10,012 bases of DNA from CAYNTC01 sp964432925 (GCA_964432925.1 CAYSPM010000105.1:1-10012); one strand, 5' to 3'. Numbered from the stretch's first letter, positions 1-6,697 are shown. Notes: generated by a model not told the origin, from the sequence alone. Numbers and translations are program-made.

Positions 1-1107
1 CATCGCAAGGCCTCGCGCATGGATGGGCAAATCGAGCTTGTGGCCGGTGCTTTTGATATTAATCCGCGCAAATCGAAGCAAATGGGCAAACAGCTTTATC
101 TTGACCGTAAACGTGTGTACGGCACCTATAAAGAGATGATCAATCGGGAGCTAAGTTTACCTGAGGGTGAACGGATCGATTTTGTCTCGATTGCTACGCC
201 CAATAATTGGCACTACCCAATAGCCCGTGATTTTGTCAAAGCAGGTTTCCATATCATGTGTGAAAAGCCAATGACAATCAGTGTCAAAGAGGCAAAAGAC
301 CTGCAAAAACTTGTAAAGAAAAGCCGCAGAGTGTTCGGCTTGATGCACAATTACACCGGCTATCCGATGGTTAAGCTGGCTCGTGACATGGCACGTAGTG
401 GTGAGCTTGGCAAGATTCGCAAGATAAGAGTTCAGTATCCACAAGGGTGGCTGGCCACCGCGCTTGAAAGAACGGGCAATATGCAGGCCTCTTGGCGAAC
501 CGACCCCAAACAAAGTGGCGGTGCAGGCTGCATGGGTGACATCGGCACGCACGCAGAGAACCTTTCAGAGTACATAACGGGCCTGAAGATTACTCAACTT
601 TGCGCCGACCTTTCAATTTTTGTCAAGGGCCGGCGATTGGACGATGATGGCAATATTCTGTTACGTTTTAACAATGGCGCAAGAGGCATCCTGCACGCCA
701 GCCAGATTTCAATCGGTGAAGAGAACAATCTTGCAATTTGGGTCTATGGCGAGAATAAGAGTCTGGAATGGCATCAAGAACATCCGAACTATCTGTACGT
801 GAAGGAGCCGAACGGCCCACTCCAGGTCTGGCGTCGCGGCAATGATTATGTAGCAGCGAAGAGTCCTGCGGCGGGACGTGCTACGCGTCTGCCATTTGGT
901 CATCCCGAGGCCTTTTTTGAAGCATTTGCTAATATTTACTGTAATTTTGCCGATACACTTCGCGCACGCTTGGAAGGGCGAAAGCCGGACATGCTGATGA
1001 TGGACTTCCCGAATGTTGACGATGGTCTGCGAGGTATGCTGTTTATTGATACTGTTTTGGCAAACACCAAGAGCAAGCAAAAGTGGACGCCTTTTAAGAA
1101 ACCCTGA
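1..1107 (+). CDS. Gfo/Idh/MocA family NAD(P)-dependent oxidoreductase, 5' end outside window
   Basis: The reading frame is open to base 1, and the residues before the first visible ATG (base 19), HRKASR, read as normal family sequence. That ATG is therefore internal and the N-terminal glycine-rich dinucleotide-binding loop lies outside the window. Counting from that Met, the rest of the Rossmann domain is seen: a beta strand ending in acidic F-D (12-13), SIATPNNWH (57-65) and the family's EKP motif (82-84), whose Lys is usually catalytic. The C-terminal alpha/beta domain carries the GDIGTHAEN motif (173-181) with the conserved His178. Members oxidise or reduce sugars, inositols and related polyols with NAD(P). 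The exact substrate cannot be read here. There is no export signal in the visible part, so it is probably cytoplasmic, but the true N-terminus is unseen. The next gene is a second, exported relative 211 bases downstream. Confidence 0.93.
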   Translation, partial: HRKASRMDGQIELVAGAFDINPRKSKQMGKQLYLDRKRVYGTYKEMINRELSLPEGERIDFVSIATPNNWHYPIARDFVKAGFHIMCEKPMTISVKEAKDLQKLVKKSRRVFGLMHNYTGYPMVKLARDMARSGELGKIRKIRVQYPQGWLATALERTGNMQASWRTDPKQSGGAGCMGDIGTHAENLSEYITGLKITQLCADLSIFVKGRRLDDDGNILLRFNNGARGILHASQISIGEENNLAIWVYGENKSLEWHQEHPNYLYVKEPNGPLQVWRRGNDYVAAKSPAAGRATRLPFGHPEAFFEAFANIYCNFADTLRARLEGRKPDMLMMDFPNVDDGLRGMLFIDTVLANTKSKQKWTPFKKP

Positions 1108-1318
1108 ACAGACTGAAAGATATTGCCAGACAACAGAGATAAACTACAAAAACGTAATGTTGTGCATGGAATATAGCAGGAACATGCCTGGCAAACAAAG
1201 TGAAAATGCTGTGATCCAGAATTACCGGGCTTGTGACGATTTCTGAGCTGGTATATCTACTGGTCAGATTTGCATTTGTAAAATGAGCAATTGTATATCA
1301 ATCGAAAGGAAACTATCC
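1108..1318 (+). other. Intergenic gap between the two oxidoreductase genes
   Basis: This 211-base gap has no convincing gene or terminator. A weak promoter-like pair (TTGCAT, 18 bases, TATATC, ending near 1297) would start transcription at or next to the ribosome binding site of the second oxidoreductase, which makes it doubtful. Whether the two genes are cotranscribed cannot be decided from the sequence. Confidence 0.4.
1304..1310 (+). promoter_or_regulatory. Ribosome binding site fixing the start of the Tat oxidoreductase
   Basis: GAAAGGA lies 8 bases before the ATG at 1319. The frame stays open to an ATG at 1283, but that one has no such site and would put 12 extra residues ahead of the twin-arginine signal. 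The site therefore supports 1319 as the start. Confidence 0.7.
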
Positions 1319-2608
1319 ATGAACGAGAAACAAAGTAGTAAGGCTGGCGATGTCTCGCGACGAGATTTTATCAAGTCTTCAGCGGCAGGCGTTGCGGCGG
1401 TGCTGGCCGGCAAAGAAGTTATATTTGCACAAACAGCTACTAAGAAGTTTCGCGTAGCTTTGCTTGGCTGTGGCGGCCGGGGTAATGGAGCGCTCGAGGA
1501 CTGCGTCAATGCGGCAAAGCACATAGGGGTTGAGCTGGATGTTATAGCGACGGCTGACTGGTTCAAGAATAAGGCTGAAGAAACCGGCAAAAAGTATAAC
1601 CTGGCTGCATCTCGATGTTTTGGCGGCGCCGATGCTTACAAGAAGCTTCTTGATAGTGATCCGGAAATTGTTTTGATGGCGACACCGCCGAACTTCCGAC
1701 CCGTGCATTTTGAGGCCGCCATTAAAGCAGGCAAGCATGTCTTTATGGAGAAACCCGTAGCTGTGGACCCGCCGGGAGCTCGCAGGATTATCGAGGCCGG
1801 AGAGTTAGCCAAGAGCAAGGGTCTGAATGTTGTTGCCGGCACGCAACGTCGTCATCAGAAAAATTATCTTCGTTCCGCGTATGCGGTTAAGCACGGTGCC
1901 ATCGGCGATATCAAGGGTGGTTGTGTTTGGTGGTGCGGCGGAGCTCTGTGGTACAAGAGGCGAAGTCCGGGCGAAAGTGACGCAGATTACCTGGTACGCA
2001 ATTGGGTCAGCTTCACCGAGATGTCGGGTGATCATATTATTGAGCAGCACTTGCACAATCTTGATGTAGCCAATTGGTTCATTGGTCATCCGCCTATCAG
2101 AGCTATCGGCTTTGGTGGTCGTGCCCGCAGGCAGACGGGTAACCAGTTTGATTTCTTCAGCATCCAATATGACTACGCCGATGACCTGCACATCCATAGC
2201 ATGTGCCGGCAGGTTAATGGCTGCTATAATAGGGTCAGCGAGCACTTCGTCGGTAGCAATGGCTCGACCTGGGGCGACGGAAGTGGAATGAAATCAGGCA
2301 AACAGGTCAATGTGCCGGACTTTCCCGGACATGATAATCCGTATGTGCAGGAACATGTTGATCTTCTAAAGAGTATCCTAAAAGGTGAGTCGTTAAATGA
2401 GGCCCGTAATGTTGCCGAGTCCAATCTCACTGCGATAATGGGTCGCATTTCCGCGTATACCGGCCAAATGGTCAGATGGTCCGACCTGACGGAGAATGAA
2501 GATTCACCATGGTATAATTTGACTCTTAAGCCGACAGCCGAAGACTTTGAAGAAGGAGAGGTACGGGCACCAGAAGATGATGTCGTGGCCATCCCAGGCA
2601 AAGCCTGA
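1319..2608 (+). CDS. Tat-exported Gfo/Idh/MocA family oxidoreductase
   Basis: This 429-residue protein starts with a twin-arginine signal: SRRDFIK at residues 13-19, then a small-residue hydrophobic stretch SSAAGVAAVLAG (20-31) and a likely cleavage after FAQ (36-38). It should be folded with its cofactor in the cytoplasm and exported. The Rossmann domain opens with VALLGCGGRGNG (46-57) and contains ATPPNFRP (121-128) and EKP (144-146). The C-terminal domain has the cluster DHIIEQHLHNLDVANW (238-253), typical of the planctomycete/Bacteroidetes exported branch, where a His of this motif sits at the active site. Exported members are often linked to sugar or glycoside metabolism; the substrate here is unknown. 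Its similarity to the preceding gene is at family level only, so a recent tandem duplication is unlikely. It ends 28 bases from the stop of the convergent SH3-protein gene. Confidence 0.93.
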   Translation: MNEKQSSKAGDVSRRDFIKSSAAGVAAVLAGKEVIFAQTATKKFRVALLGCGGRGNGALEDCVNAAKHIGVELDVIATADWFKNKAEETGKKYNLAASRCFGGADAYKKLLDSDPEIVLMATPPNFRPVHFEAAIKAGKHVFMEKPVAVDPPGARRIIEAGELAKSKGLNVVAGTQRRHQKNYLRSAYAVKHGAIGDIKGGCVWWCGGALWYKRRSPGESDADYLVRNWVSFTEMSGDHIIEQHLHNLDVANWFIGHPPIRAIGFGGRARRQTGNQFDFFSIQYDYADDLHIHSMCRQVNGCYNRVSEHFVGSNGSTWGDGSGMKSGKQVNVPDFPGHDNPYVQEHVDLLKSILKGESLNEARNVAESNLTAIMGRISAYTGQMVRWSDLTENEDSPWYNLTLKPTAEDFEEGEVRAPEDDVVAIPGKA

Positions 2609-2623
2609 TAGGCAGTCCGACTT

Positions 2624-2645
2624 ACTCGAGCGCGAGTTATTTTAG
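2624..2645 (+). terminator. Weak terminator-like hairpin between convergent genes
   Basis: ACTCG (2624-2628), loop AGCG, CGAGT (2633-2637) forms a 5-bp stem followed on the plus strand by a T-rich stretch (TATTTTAG). A second small hairpin, CAGGC-AAA-GCCTG (2595-2607), overlaps the end of the oxidoreductase gene but has no T-tract. The stem is short, so this is a possible, not a strong, terminator for the plus-strand gene. Confidence 0.3.
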
Positions 2646-3851
2646 CTTGACTACTTCGGTAAACTGCACTATGGCTCCTCCAGTCGGCGGGTGAGGCTCG
2701 ATCTTGCCAACTAAGCCGACCTTACGGCCTATGAACTTGCTGAGATCCATCTCCGCAGCTCGACCAGTGGGGGCAGCGTAACAAATGTTCGCGCCGGATT
2801 CATCGGTAATTCGATAGCGTTTTAGCTTGCCTTCTGTTTCGTAGACGCTCGAACTCTGGAACTTTCCAATGACCGCATATTTACCTAAATTTTGATTTTC
2901 CGCCAGTTTTTCCGCGTAAGCCTTGTCTATCCTTTGTTTGATTTTTTCCAATTGCTCGTTCTGTAGCTGAAGTTCCTTAGCTACTGCCAAAGCTAATTCG
3001 AATCGTTCTATCTGCTCGAGTGTAAACTCAGCATAGCGAGCAGCCTTGCCCGCCTCTTTATTGTTTGCAATCTCGTTCAACGCCTTTTTCAGCTCGGTAT
3101 AATTTTGCTTGTCTATTGGCTTGGTTCGCTCAGCTTCGACCAGTTCTCGCAGGGCGTTATATTCTTTCAGCTTCTCATCTTCTACGGAAATTTCTGTTGC
3201 AGGGGCAACACCAGCATCCTCGCTGGTGGCAGCAGTTGGCTGTTGTTTTTCAACGGGACCAACAGGTATTGTATACTTGCTGCTGACCCAGACAAAGGCG
3301 CCGGTTGGCGGAGCGATCTTGTAGTAATCGTCTTTTTCTTCGCCAAGCAGTTTTACTTTATCGCCCCGGGTCAACGTTACCTGCCGGGTGGTCGAGTGTA
3401 TAGGTTCCACGTAGTCTGACCCGGCGTACACGCGGCAGCCGTCACCGGTAACGATTGCGGTAGTGGGGTCATCAAGGCGAACGCTGAGGTACTGCATTGA
3501 AATCCAGGAGAAACTACCAAGTGGAGGGACTATCCGAGACCAACCCAGTTGAGTGCTGACGACCTCCACCTTATCATCCTTATTGAGCTTACCGCAACGG
3601 TAGTAATTCGTTCCCGGGCCGGACCGAATGTTTACATCGTTGCCGGTTATCCCAGCGATATAAGGAAAAGGCAGCGCTGTTATCGCATTGGGATCTTTGG
3701 GTGGCGCGGATTCATCGAGCACGTTCACATCCTGCTGGGCAAAGCTGGTAAAGGTCAAACATGCTAAAATGACGAATGAGAATACAATCGAATAGAGTTT
3801 TCTCTCTACTTGCTGCCCTGTGCTTCTTGAGAGATAGGTATGAGTTTGCAT
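2637..3851 (-). CDS. Secreted protein with two bacterial SH3 domains and a helical middle region
   Basis: The 404-residue protein has a signal peptide with an unusually long polar start (1-19) and hydrophobic core 20-38 ending TSFA|QQ. Cys31 is preceded by ILA, a poor lipobox, so type I cleavage is favoured over a lipoprotein. Two SH3-type repeats follow. The first (about 63-123) has the classic VNIRSGPGTNY core (73-83); the second (about 133-195) is divergent, with a CRVYAGSDY core. Both share the ending pattern PPxGxFxW(I/V)S. After a linker rich in Pro, Ala and Thr comes a charged helical, probably coiled-coil stretch (about 222-318) and a compact beta-rich end (about 324-404) that again has a PPTGGAIVQF-like motif. 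Such SH3 domains usually bind peptidoglycan peptides, which suggests a periplasmic or wall-associated role; this is inference. The start is supported by GGGAGG six bases before the ATG. It lies 144 bases downstream of the rhomboid gene on the same strand, with its own promoter. Confidence 0.9.
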   Translation of the reverse strand: MQTHTYLSRSTGQQVERKLYSIVFSFVILACLTFTSFAQQDVNVLDESAPPKDPNAITALPFPYIAGITGNDVNIRSGPGTNYYRCGKLNKDDKVEVVSTQLGWSRIVPPLGSFSWISMQYLSVRLDDPTTAIVTGDGCRVYAGSDYVEPIHSTTRQVTLTRGDKVKLLGEEKDDYYKIAPPTGAFVWVSSKYTIPVGPVEKQQPTAATSEDAGVAPATEISVEDEKLKEYNALRELVEAERTKPIDKQNYTELKKALNEIANNKEAGKAARYAEFTLEQIERFELALAVAKELQLQNEQLEKIKQRIDKAYAEKLAENQNLGKYAVIGKFQSSSVYETEGKLKRYRITDESGANICYAAPTGRAAEMDLSKFIGRKVGLVGKIEPHPPTGGAIVQFTEVVKLK

Positions 3852-3900
3852 TTTCTGCCTCCCTACAAGCGCTATTTCTCACGCAATCCAAGAATAAACA

Positions 3901-3915
3901 AATAGCTGAGCTATT
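3901..3915 (-). promoter_or_regulatory. 15-base palindrome just downstream of the SH3-gene promoter
   Basis: AATAGCT-C-AGCTATT (minus strand) is a perfect 7+1+7 inverted repeat. It lies a few bases after the predicted transcription start (near 3922) and about 50 bases before the ATG. Its position suits an operator; it could also fold as a small hairpin in the leader. There is no T-tract right after it on the minus strand. Confidence 0.4.
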
Positions 3916-3927
3916 CTTTAACACTTG

Positions 3928-3956
3928 AAATTATCACGCTTGGCTATCCCTGTCAA
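3928..3956 (-). promoter_or_regulatory. Sigma70-type promoter for the SH3-domain gene
   Basis: On the minus strand a perfect -35 TTGACA (3951-3956) is followed either by GATAAT after 15 bases (3930-3935, five of six consensus bases, short spacer) or by TAATTT after 17 bases (3928-3933). It sits in the 144-base gap before the gene, so the SH3 gene can be transcribed independently of the rhomboid gene. Confidence 0.55.
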
Positions 3957-3995
3957 CCTTTTATTGCACCAAATATGTTTTCGTTAAAAGCTGGC

Positions 3996-5201
3996 CTAAC
4001 CTCCACGTTGCAGTCGAGCTAGTTCGTCCTTACACATTTTCAATTGTCCAGGTTCAGAGAGCTTTTCAGCGGCAGCCTGCAGGTGTTTCACTGCCTGTTC
4101 CGGTTTGTTCAGATACCGCGAATATAGTATGCCGACCATCAGCTCCACTTGCTCTGCGTACTCATAGTTACTATAGTGAGTTAAAAATTGCTCGTATGCT
4201 CGAGCGGATTCAGCAGGCCGGTTATCGCTTGCAAGCTGGTTGGCAATGTCGAGTAAGTGCTGACGGGGTAGAATCTGTTCACTATCGATGCTTATGAGTT
4301 CCAGATACAGAACAGCGGCCGCTGGTAAATTCCGCTGGTTTATTCTTTTGCTTATTTCTTTACGGAGCTTTTCTACTCTTTGTTCCTGTTGTACTTGAGC
4401 AGGTGTTTTCTTCACTTCTTTTGACTTGACTGGTTTGCTCACCGCTTGGCCGGTAAACGGGTCGTACCCACTTGAGGTGACATCACGGTATTGTCGGCGT
4501 CGGTTCCATCTTTTTATCATTGCCCAAAGGTCTAAGCCACTTCCCTTAACTAGACCGCTTGCAAGCAGAAACACCGAGGCAGCTATGCCAAATGCATAGC
4601 CGGCTAAATGCGCATCATAAGCGACGTTAGGTGTATACCTGGCGATTGCGTTGTCAATCAAAATCATTTTGAAGCCGATAAAGTAAAGTGCGGGCACATT
4701 TGTCGCTCCAATGAAAAAGAAAAGCCAATAGAATACTGTTATCATGGTTTGTGGAAATAGAGCCAGGTAAGCACCTGTCACTGCAGCTACGGCACCGCTG
4801 GCTCCAAGGGTAGGTATACCTGATTGAAGGTGAACAAGTGTGTGACCTATACCGCTGAACACTCCACCGGCTAAATAGAATGCCAAGTAACCTATATGCC
4901 CAAGTTTGTCGTTAACGTTATTGCCGAACAGATACAAAAAGAACATGTTGCCGACAATGTGCATCCAGCCGCCGTGGAGAAACGCATAAGATACAAACTG
5001 CCAAGGATGGGGTTGGGCAGGGGTTAACATGAAATGTTTTGCCCACGCGTGCACAGGAACTGATACGACCTGTCCTTGCCACATTTCACGATGCGGGCCA
5101 TAAGTAATAAGGAATGCCAGCACGTTGAGAATGATTAAGAGGTAATTTGCGTAGGGCGTACGTCGTGGCCAGATACTTGTGCGAATAGGTAGTAATATCA
5201 T
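3996..5201 (-). CDS. Rhomboid family intramembrane serine protease with C-terminal TPR-like tail
   Basis: This 401-residue membrane protein cleaves transmembrane substrates within or near the bilayer. All rhomboid hallmarks are present: HGGWMHIVGN (76-85) with the oxyanion-hole-type H81xxxN85, the catalytic Ser135 in GASG (133-136), and the partner His198 in AHLAGYAFG (197-205). Hydrophobic segments near 18-34, 84-93, 102-120, 133-150, 153-181 and 199-215 fit the six-helix core; the region before the HGG motif is the usual first loop. After a basic linker (about 230-260) a soluble helical tail (about 262-401) resembles tetratricopeptide repeats, for example the segment around RPAESARAYEQFL, and probably binds proteins in the cytoplasm. 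Substrates are unknown. No clear Shine-Dalgarno sequence precedes the ATG at 5201. A dedicated promoter lies in the gap upstream, so it is likely the first gene of its transcript. Confidence 0.93.
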   Translation of the reverse strand: MILLPIRTSIWPRRTPYANYLLIILNVLAFLITYGPHREMWQGQVVSVPVHAWAKHFMLTPAQPHPWQFVSYAFLHGGWMHIVGNMFFLYLFGNNVNDKLGHIGYLAFYLAGGVFSGIGHTLVHLQSGIPTLGASGAVAAVTGAYLALFPQTMITVFYWLFFFIGATNVPALYFIGFKMILIDNAIARYTPNVAYDAHLAGYAFGIAASVFLLASGLVKGSGLDLWAMIKRWNRRRQYRDVTSSGYDPFTGQAVSKPVKSKEVKKTPAQVQQEQRVEKLRKEISKRINQRNLPAAAVLYLELISIDSEQILPRQHLLDIANQLASDNRPAESARAYEQFLTHYSNYEYAEQVELMVGILYSRYLNKPEQAVKHLQAAAEKLSEPGQLKMCKDELARLQRGG

Positions 5202-5228
5202 GATATCGTTTATTCAAGAACACGGTGA

Positions 5229-5257
5229 TTGGCAATATCCAGTATGCGTATTGTAAT
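5229..5257 (+). promoter_or_regulatory. Candidate plus-strand promoter opposing the rhomboid promoter
   Basis: TTGGCA (5229-5234), 17 bases, TGTAAT (5252-5257) gives four of six and five of six consensus matches. It would transcribe antisense to the small-RNA locus and towards the M24 peptidase gene, leaving a leader of nearly 290 bases. It shares bases with the minus-strand -10 box, so one of the two may be chance. Confidence 0.25.
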
Positions 5258-5278
5258 AACAGTGAGTCTTATAGACAA
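5250..5278 (-). promoter_or_regulatory. Sigma70-type promoter for the rhomboid gene
   Basis: On the minus strand TTGTCT (5273-5278) and TACAAT (5250-5255) are separated by an ideal 17-base spacer. The predicted start near 5243 gives a leader of about 42 bases before the ATG at 5201. It lies just beyond the small-RNA terminator, which makes the two transcription units separable. Confidence 0.5.
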
Positions 5279-5284
5279 GTTATT

Positions 5285-5314
5285 AAAAAAGGACGGCAGA
5301 TGCTGATGCCGCCC
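5285..5314 (-). terminator. Strong intrinsic terminator of the minus-strand small RNA
   Basis: On the minus strand GGGCGGCA (5307-5314) and TGCCGTCC (5291-5298) form an 8-bp GC-rich stem with one G-U pair and an 8-base loop. It is followed directly by six T residues (5285-5290). No minus-strand coding gene lies just upstream, so it must end a non-coding or leader transcript. Confidence 0.8.
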
Positions 5315-5419
5315 TGCGCGTGGGAAAATCTGCAGGCAGAACCTTTCTCCTCCGAGAAAACATTAAGAGTCGTAGCGGTTATATGTTGAAAACCGGTTCG
5401 CCCCCAGCCGGTCTCACTC
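5285..5419 (-). ncRNA. Candidate stand-alone small RNA, about 135 nt, family not recognised
   Basis: The RNA is bounded by a promoter (5426-5455) and a strong terminator (5285-5314) on the minus strand. Within it I see a 5' hairpin ACCGG/CCGGU (arms 5408-5412 and 5392-5396) with a G-rich 11-base loop, a central hairpin UUUCUC-GGAG-GAGAAA (5344-5359) that puts a Shine-Dalgarno-like purine motif in its loop, and a CCUGC/GCAGG pairing (5332-5336 with 5313-5317) next to the terminator. It lacks the hallmarks of tmRNA, SRP RNA, RNase P RNA and the common riboswitches I can recall. A different reading is an attenuating leader for the rhomboid gene 84 bases further on, but that gene has its own promoter beyond the terminator. 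The one open frame through it starts at GTG 5463 without a ribosome binding site and is not credible. Confidence 0.5.
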
Positions 5420-5425
5420 GTTAAA

Positions 5426-5455
5426 AGTATAAGAAATAAAGTGGTGTGCAGCCAA
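5426..5455 (-). promoter_or_regulatory. Promoter for the candidate small RNA
   Basis: On the minus strand TTGGCT (5450-5455) and TATACT (5426-5431, five of six consensus) are 18 bases apart. The predicted start is near 5419, giving an RNA of about 135 nt to the terminator. Confidence 0.45.
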
Positions 5456-5549
5456 ATATTCACACGAAAAAGTTTTATTTTGTTGCTATATAAGCTATTA
5501 AATGCAGAACGTAGCTGGTCTCAATATAGCACAGATTGCTCAGTGACAT

Positions 5550-6620
5550 ATGGAAGCACAACACATTACAGCGCGAGCGAGACGAATCCTTCAGCAGTTA
5601 AAGAAACTCAAGGTAGACTGTCTGATAATTACAAAGCCAGCCGATGTTACCTACACGACTGGCTTTCAAGGTGACGATAGCTGGGCTGTTGTCACTAAGA
5701 GGATTGTTTACCTTCTAACCGACAGCAGGTACACCGAACAGGCTCAGGCCGAATGTTTGAACTGTGCGATTATAAAGCGAACTGGATCGCTCGCCGAAGC
5801 TGTAGCAAAGTTATTGCACAGACTAAGGTCAGCTAAGACAATAGCTGTTGAGAAATCAGTCTCGCTCGCTGATTTCCGGGCTTTAAGTAAGAACGTTCCA
5901 GCCCGCATAAAATCCATTAATGCGGTGATTGCTTCTCTTCGCAGTATTAAGGACGACAGTGAAACCAAGGCTATCAGAGCATCTGCTGCAATAGCTACAA
6001 AAGCGCTTAGACAGGTTCGGCGTTACATAAGACCTGGTATAACCGAGAACGAGCTTGCTGGCAGACTCGATTTTTTTATCCGCAAGCTGGGAGCTAAGAA
6101 TAGCTTTGAGACGATTGTCGCGTTTGGTCCAAACGCGTCGCGGCCTCACCATCAGCCGAGCCCGAGGAAGCTAAGACGAAAAGATAGCGTGCTGATAGAT
6201 TTCGGCGCAAAATATAAAGGCTATTGCAGCGATATTACGAGATGCTTTGCAGTGGGTGGCTCAGCTAATTTTTATAAGAAGGTTTACGATGTCGTGCAGC
6301 AAGCGCAGGCTGCCGCGATACGCGTAGTCAAAGCGGGGGCACAGATTGTCGATGTCGATACGGCTGCGAGAGAAGTGATTCGCAAGAACAATTTGCCCAT
6401 TTACGGACATGGTACGGGACATGGTTTGGGTTTAGAGATACATGAATTGCCTTTTGTCAAAGATCATAGCAAGGGCAACCTCAAAGCGGGTGAAGTCATT
6501 ACTATTGAGCCGGGTGTATACATCACTGGCAAGCTCGGTGTACGAATAGAAGATGATGTTCTTGTGACTGAGACGGGCTGTAAAGTATTAACTCGCGATT
6601 GTCCTCATCTGAAGGTGTAA
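5550..6620 (+). CDS. M24 family metallopeptidase (Xaa-Pro aminopeptidase/prolidase type)
   Basis: This 356-residue cytoplasmic enzyme probably removes residues from, or splits, peptides with proline in second position. Residues 1 to about 130 form the creatinase/prolidase N-terminal domain and about 138-356 the pita-bread catalytic domain. All five dimetal ligands are visible: Asp217 (IDFGA), Asp228 (CSDITR), His291 (GTGHGLG), Glu320 (IEPGVY) and Glu334 (RIED). The substrate-binding His200 follows FGPNASRP. The compact length of about 356 residues matches short bacterial Xaa-Pro peptidases rather than the longer E. coli PepP, so the choice between aminopeptidase P and dipeptidase is open. An in-frame TGA six bases upstream makes ATG 5550 the first possible start; no clear Shine-Dalgarno sequence precedes it. 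No T-rich terminator hairpin follows. The position, often found beside efp in other genomes, gives no further clue because efp is not in the window. Confidence 0.92.
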   Translation: MEAQHITARARRILQQLKKLKVDCLIITKPADVTYTTGFQGDDSWAVVTKRIVYLLTDSRYTEQAQAECLNCAIIKRTGSLAEAVAKLLHRLRSAKTIAVEKSVSLADFRALSKNVPARIKSINAVIASLRSIKDDSETKAIRASAAIATKALRQVRRYIRPGITENELAGRLDFFIRKLGAKNSFETIVAFGPNASRPHHQPSPRKLRRKDSVLIDFGAKYKGYCSDITRCFAVGGSANFYKKVYDVVQQAQAAAIRVVKAGAQIVDVDTAAREVIRKNNLPIYGHGTGHGLGLEIHELPFVKDHSKGNLKAGEVITIEPGVYITGKLGVRIEDDVLVTETGCKVLTRDCPHLKV

Positions 6621-6663
6621 ATCCGGCGATAGGAGCGCTGTAATATACCTTGCATCCCACTTA

Positions 6664-6697
6664 GGATAGCAGTTTTTCGTTGACTGAAAGGCTATCC
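6664..6697 (+). repeat. Inverted repeat flanking the -35 box of the secreted-protein promoter
   Basis: GGATAGC (6664-6670) and GCTATCC (6691-6697) are perfect 7-base inverted repeats separated by 20 bases. The pair brackets the -35 box at 6680-6685. It could be a two-site operator, or a hairpin in read-through RNA from the peptidase gene. No T-tract follows, so it is not a standard terminator. Confidence 0.4.

Larger units (their letters stand above)
5202..5549. other. Divergent intergenic region with small-RNA locus and opposing promoters
   Basis: These 348 bases separate the rhomboid gene (minus) from the M24 peptidase gene (plus). From left to right they hold the rhomboid promoter, a candidate plus-strand promoter overlapping it, a minus-strand intrinsic terminator, a hairpin-rich stretch and a minus-strand promoter. 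Bases 5456-5549, next to the peptidase gene, are AT-rich with no convincing promoter motif. No protein-coding gene is supported. Confidence 0.6.

Noticed and set aside
1013..1246. 77-codon open frame overlapping the end of the first oxidoreductase
   Set aside because: It begins inside the conserved gene in another frame, lacks a start signal and shows no protein-like composition.
1..2608. Recent tandem duplication of the two oxidoreductase genes
   Set aside because: They share only family motifs; the second has a Tat signal, different spacing and a different C-terminal domain motif.
5392..5412. tmRNA-like start (GGGGGCGAACCGGUUUUCAAC) in the small RNA
   Set aside because: The GGNUUCGAC core is not kept, there is no tRNA-like 3' end or tag reading frame, and the RNA is far too short.
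5285..5419. 6S RNA or a common riboswitch in the small-RNA region
   Set aside because: The two ends do not pair into a long rod with a central bubble, and none of the conserved cores I know (cobalamin, TPP, glycine, c-di-GMP, SAM, fluoride) can be found.
5269..5463. 64-codon minus-strand open frame with a hydrophobic, signal-like N-terminus
   Set aside because: It starts at GTG without a ribosome binding site, overlaps the promoter of the small RNA and runs straight through the strong terminator at 5285-5314.
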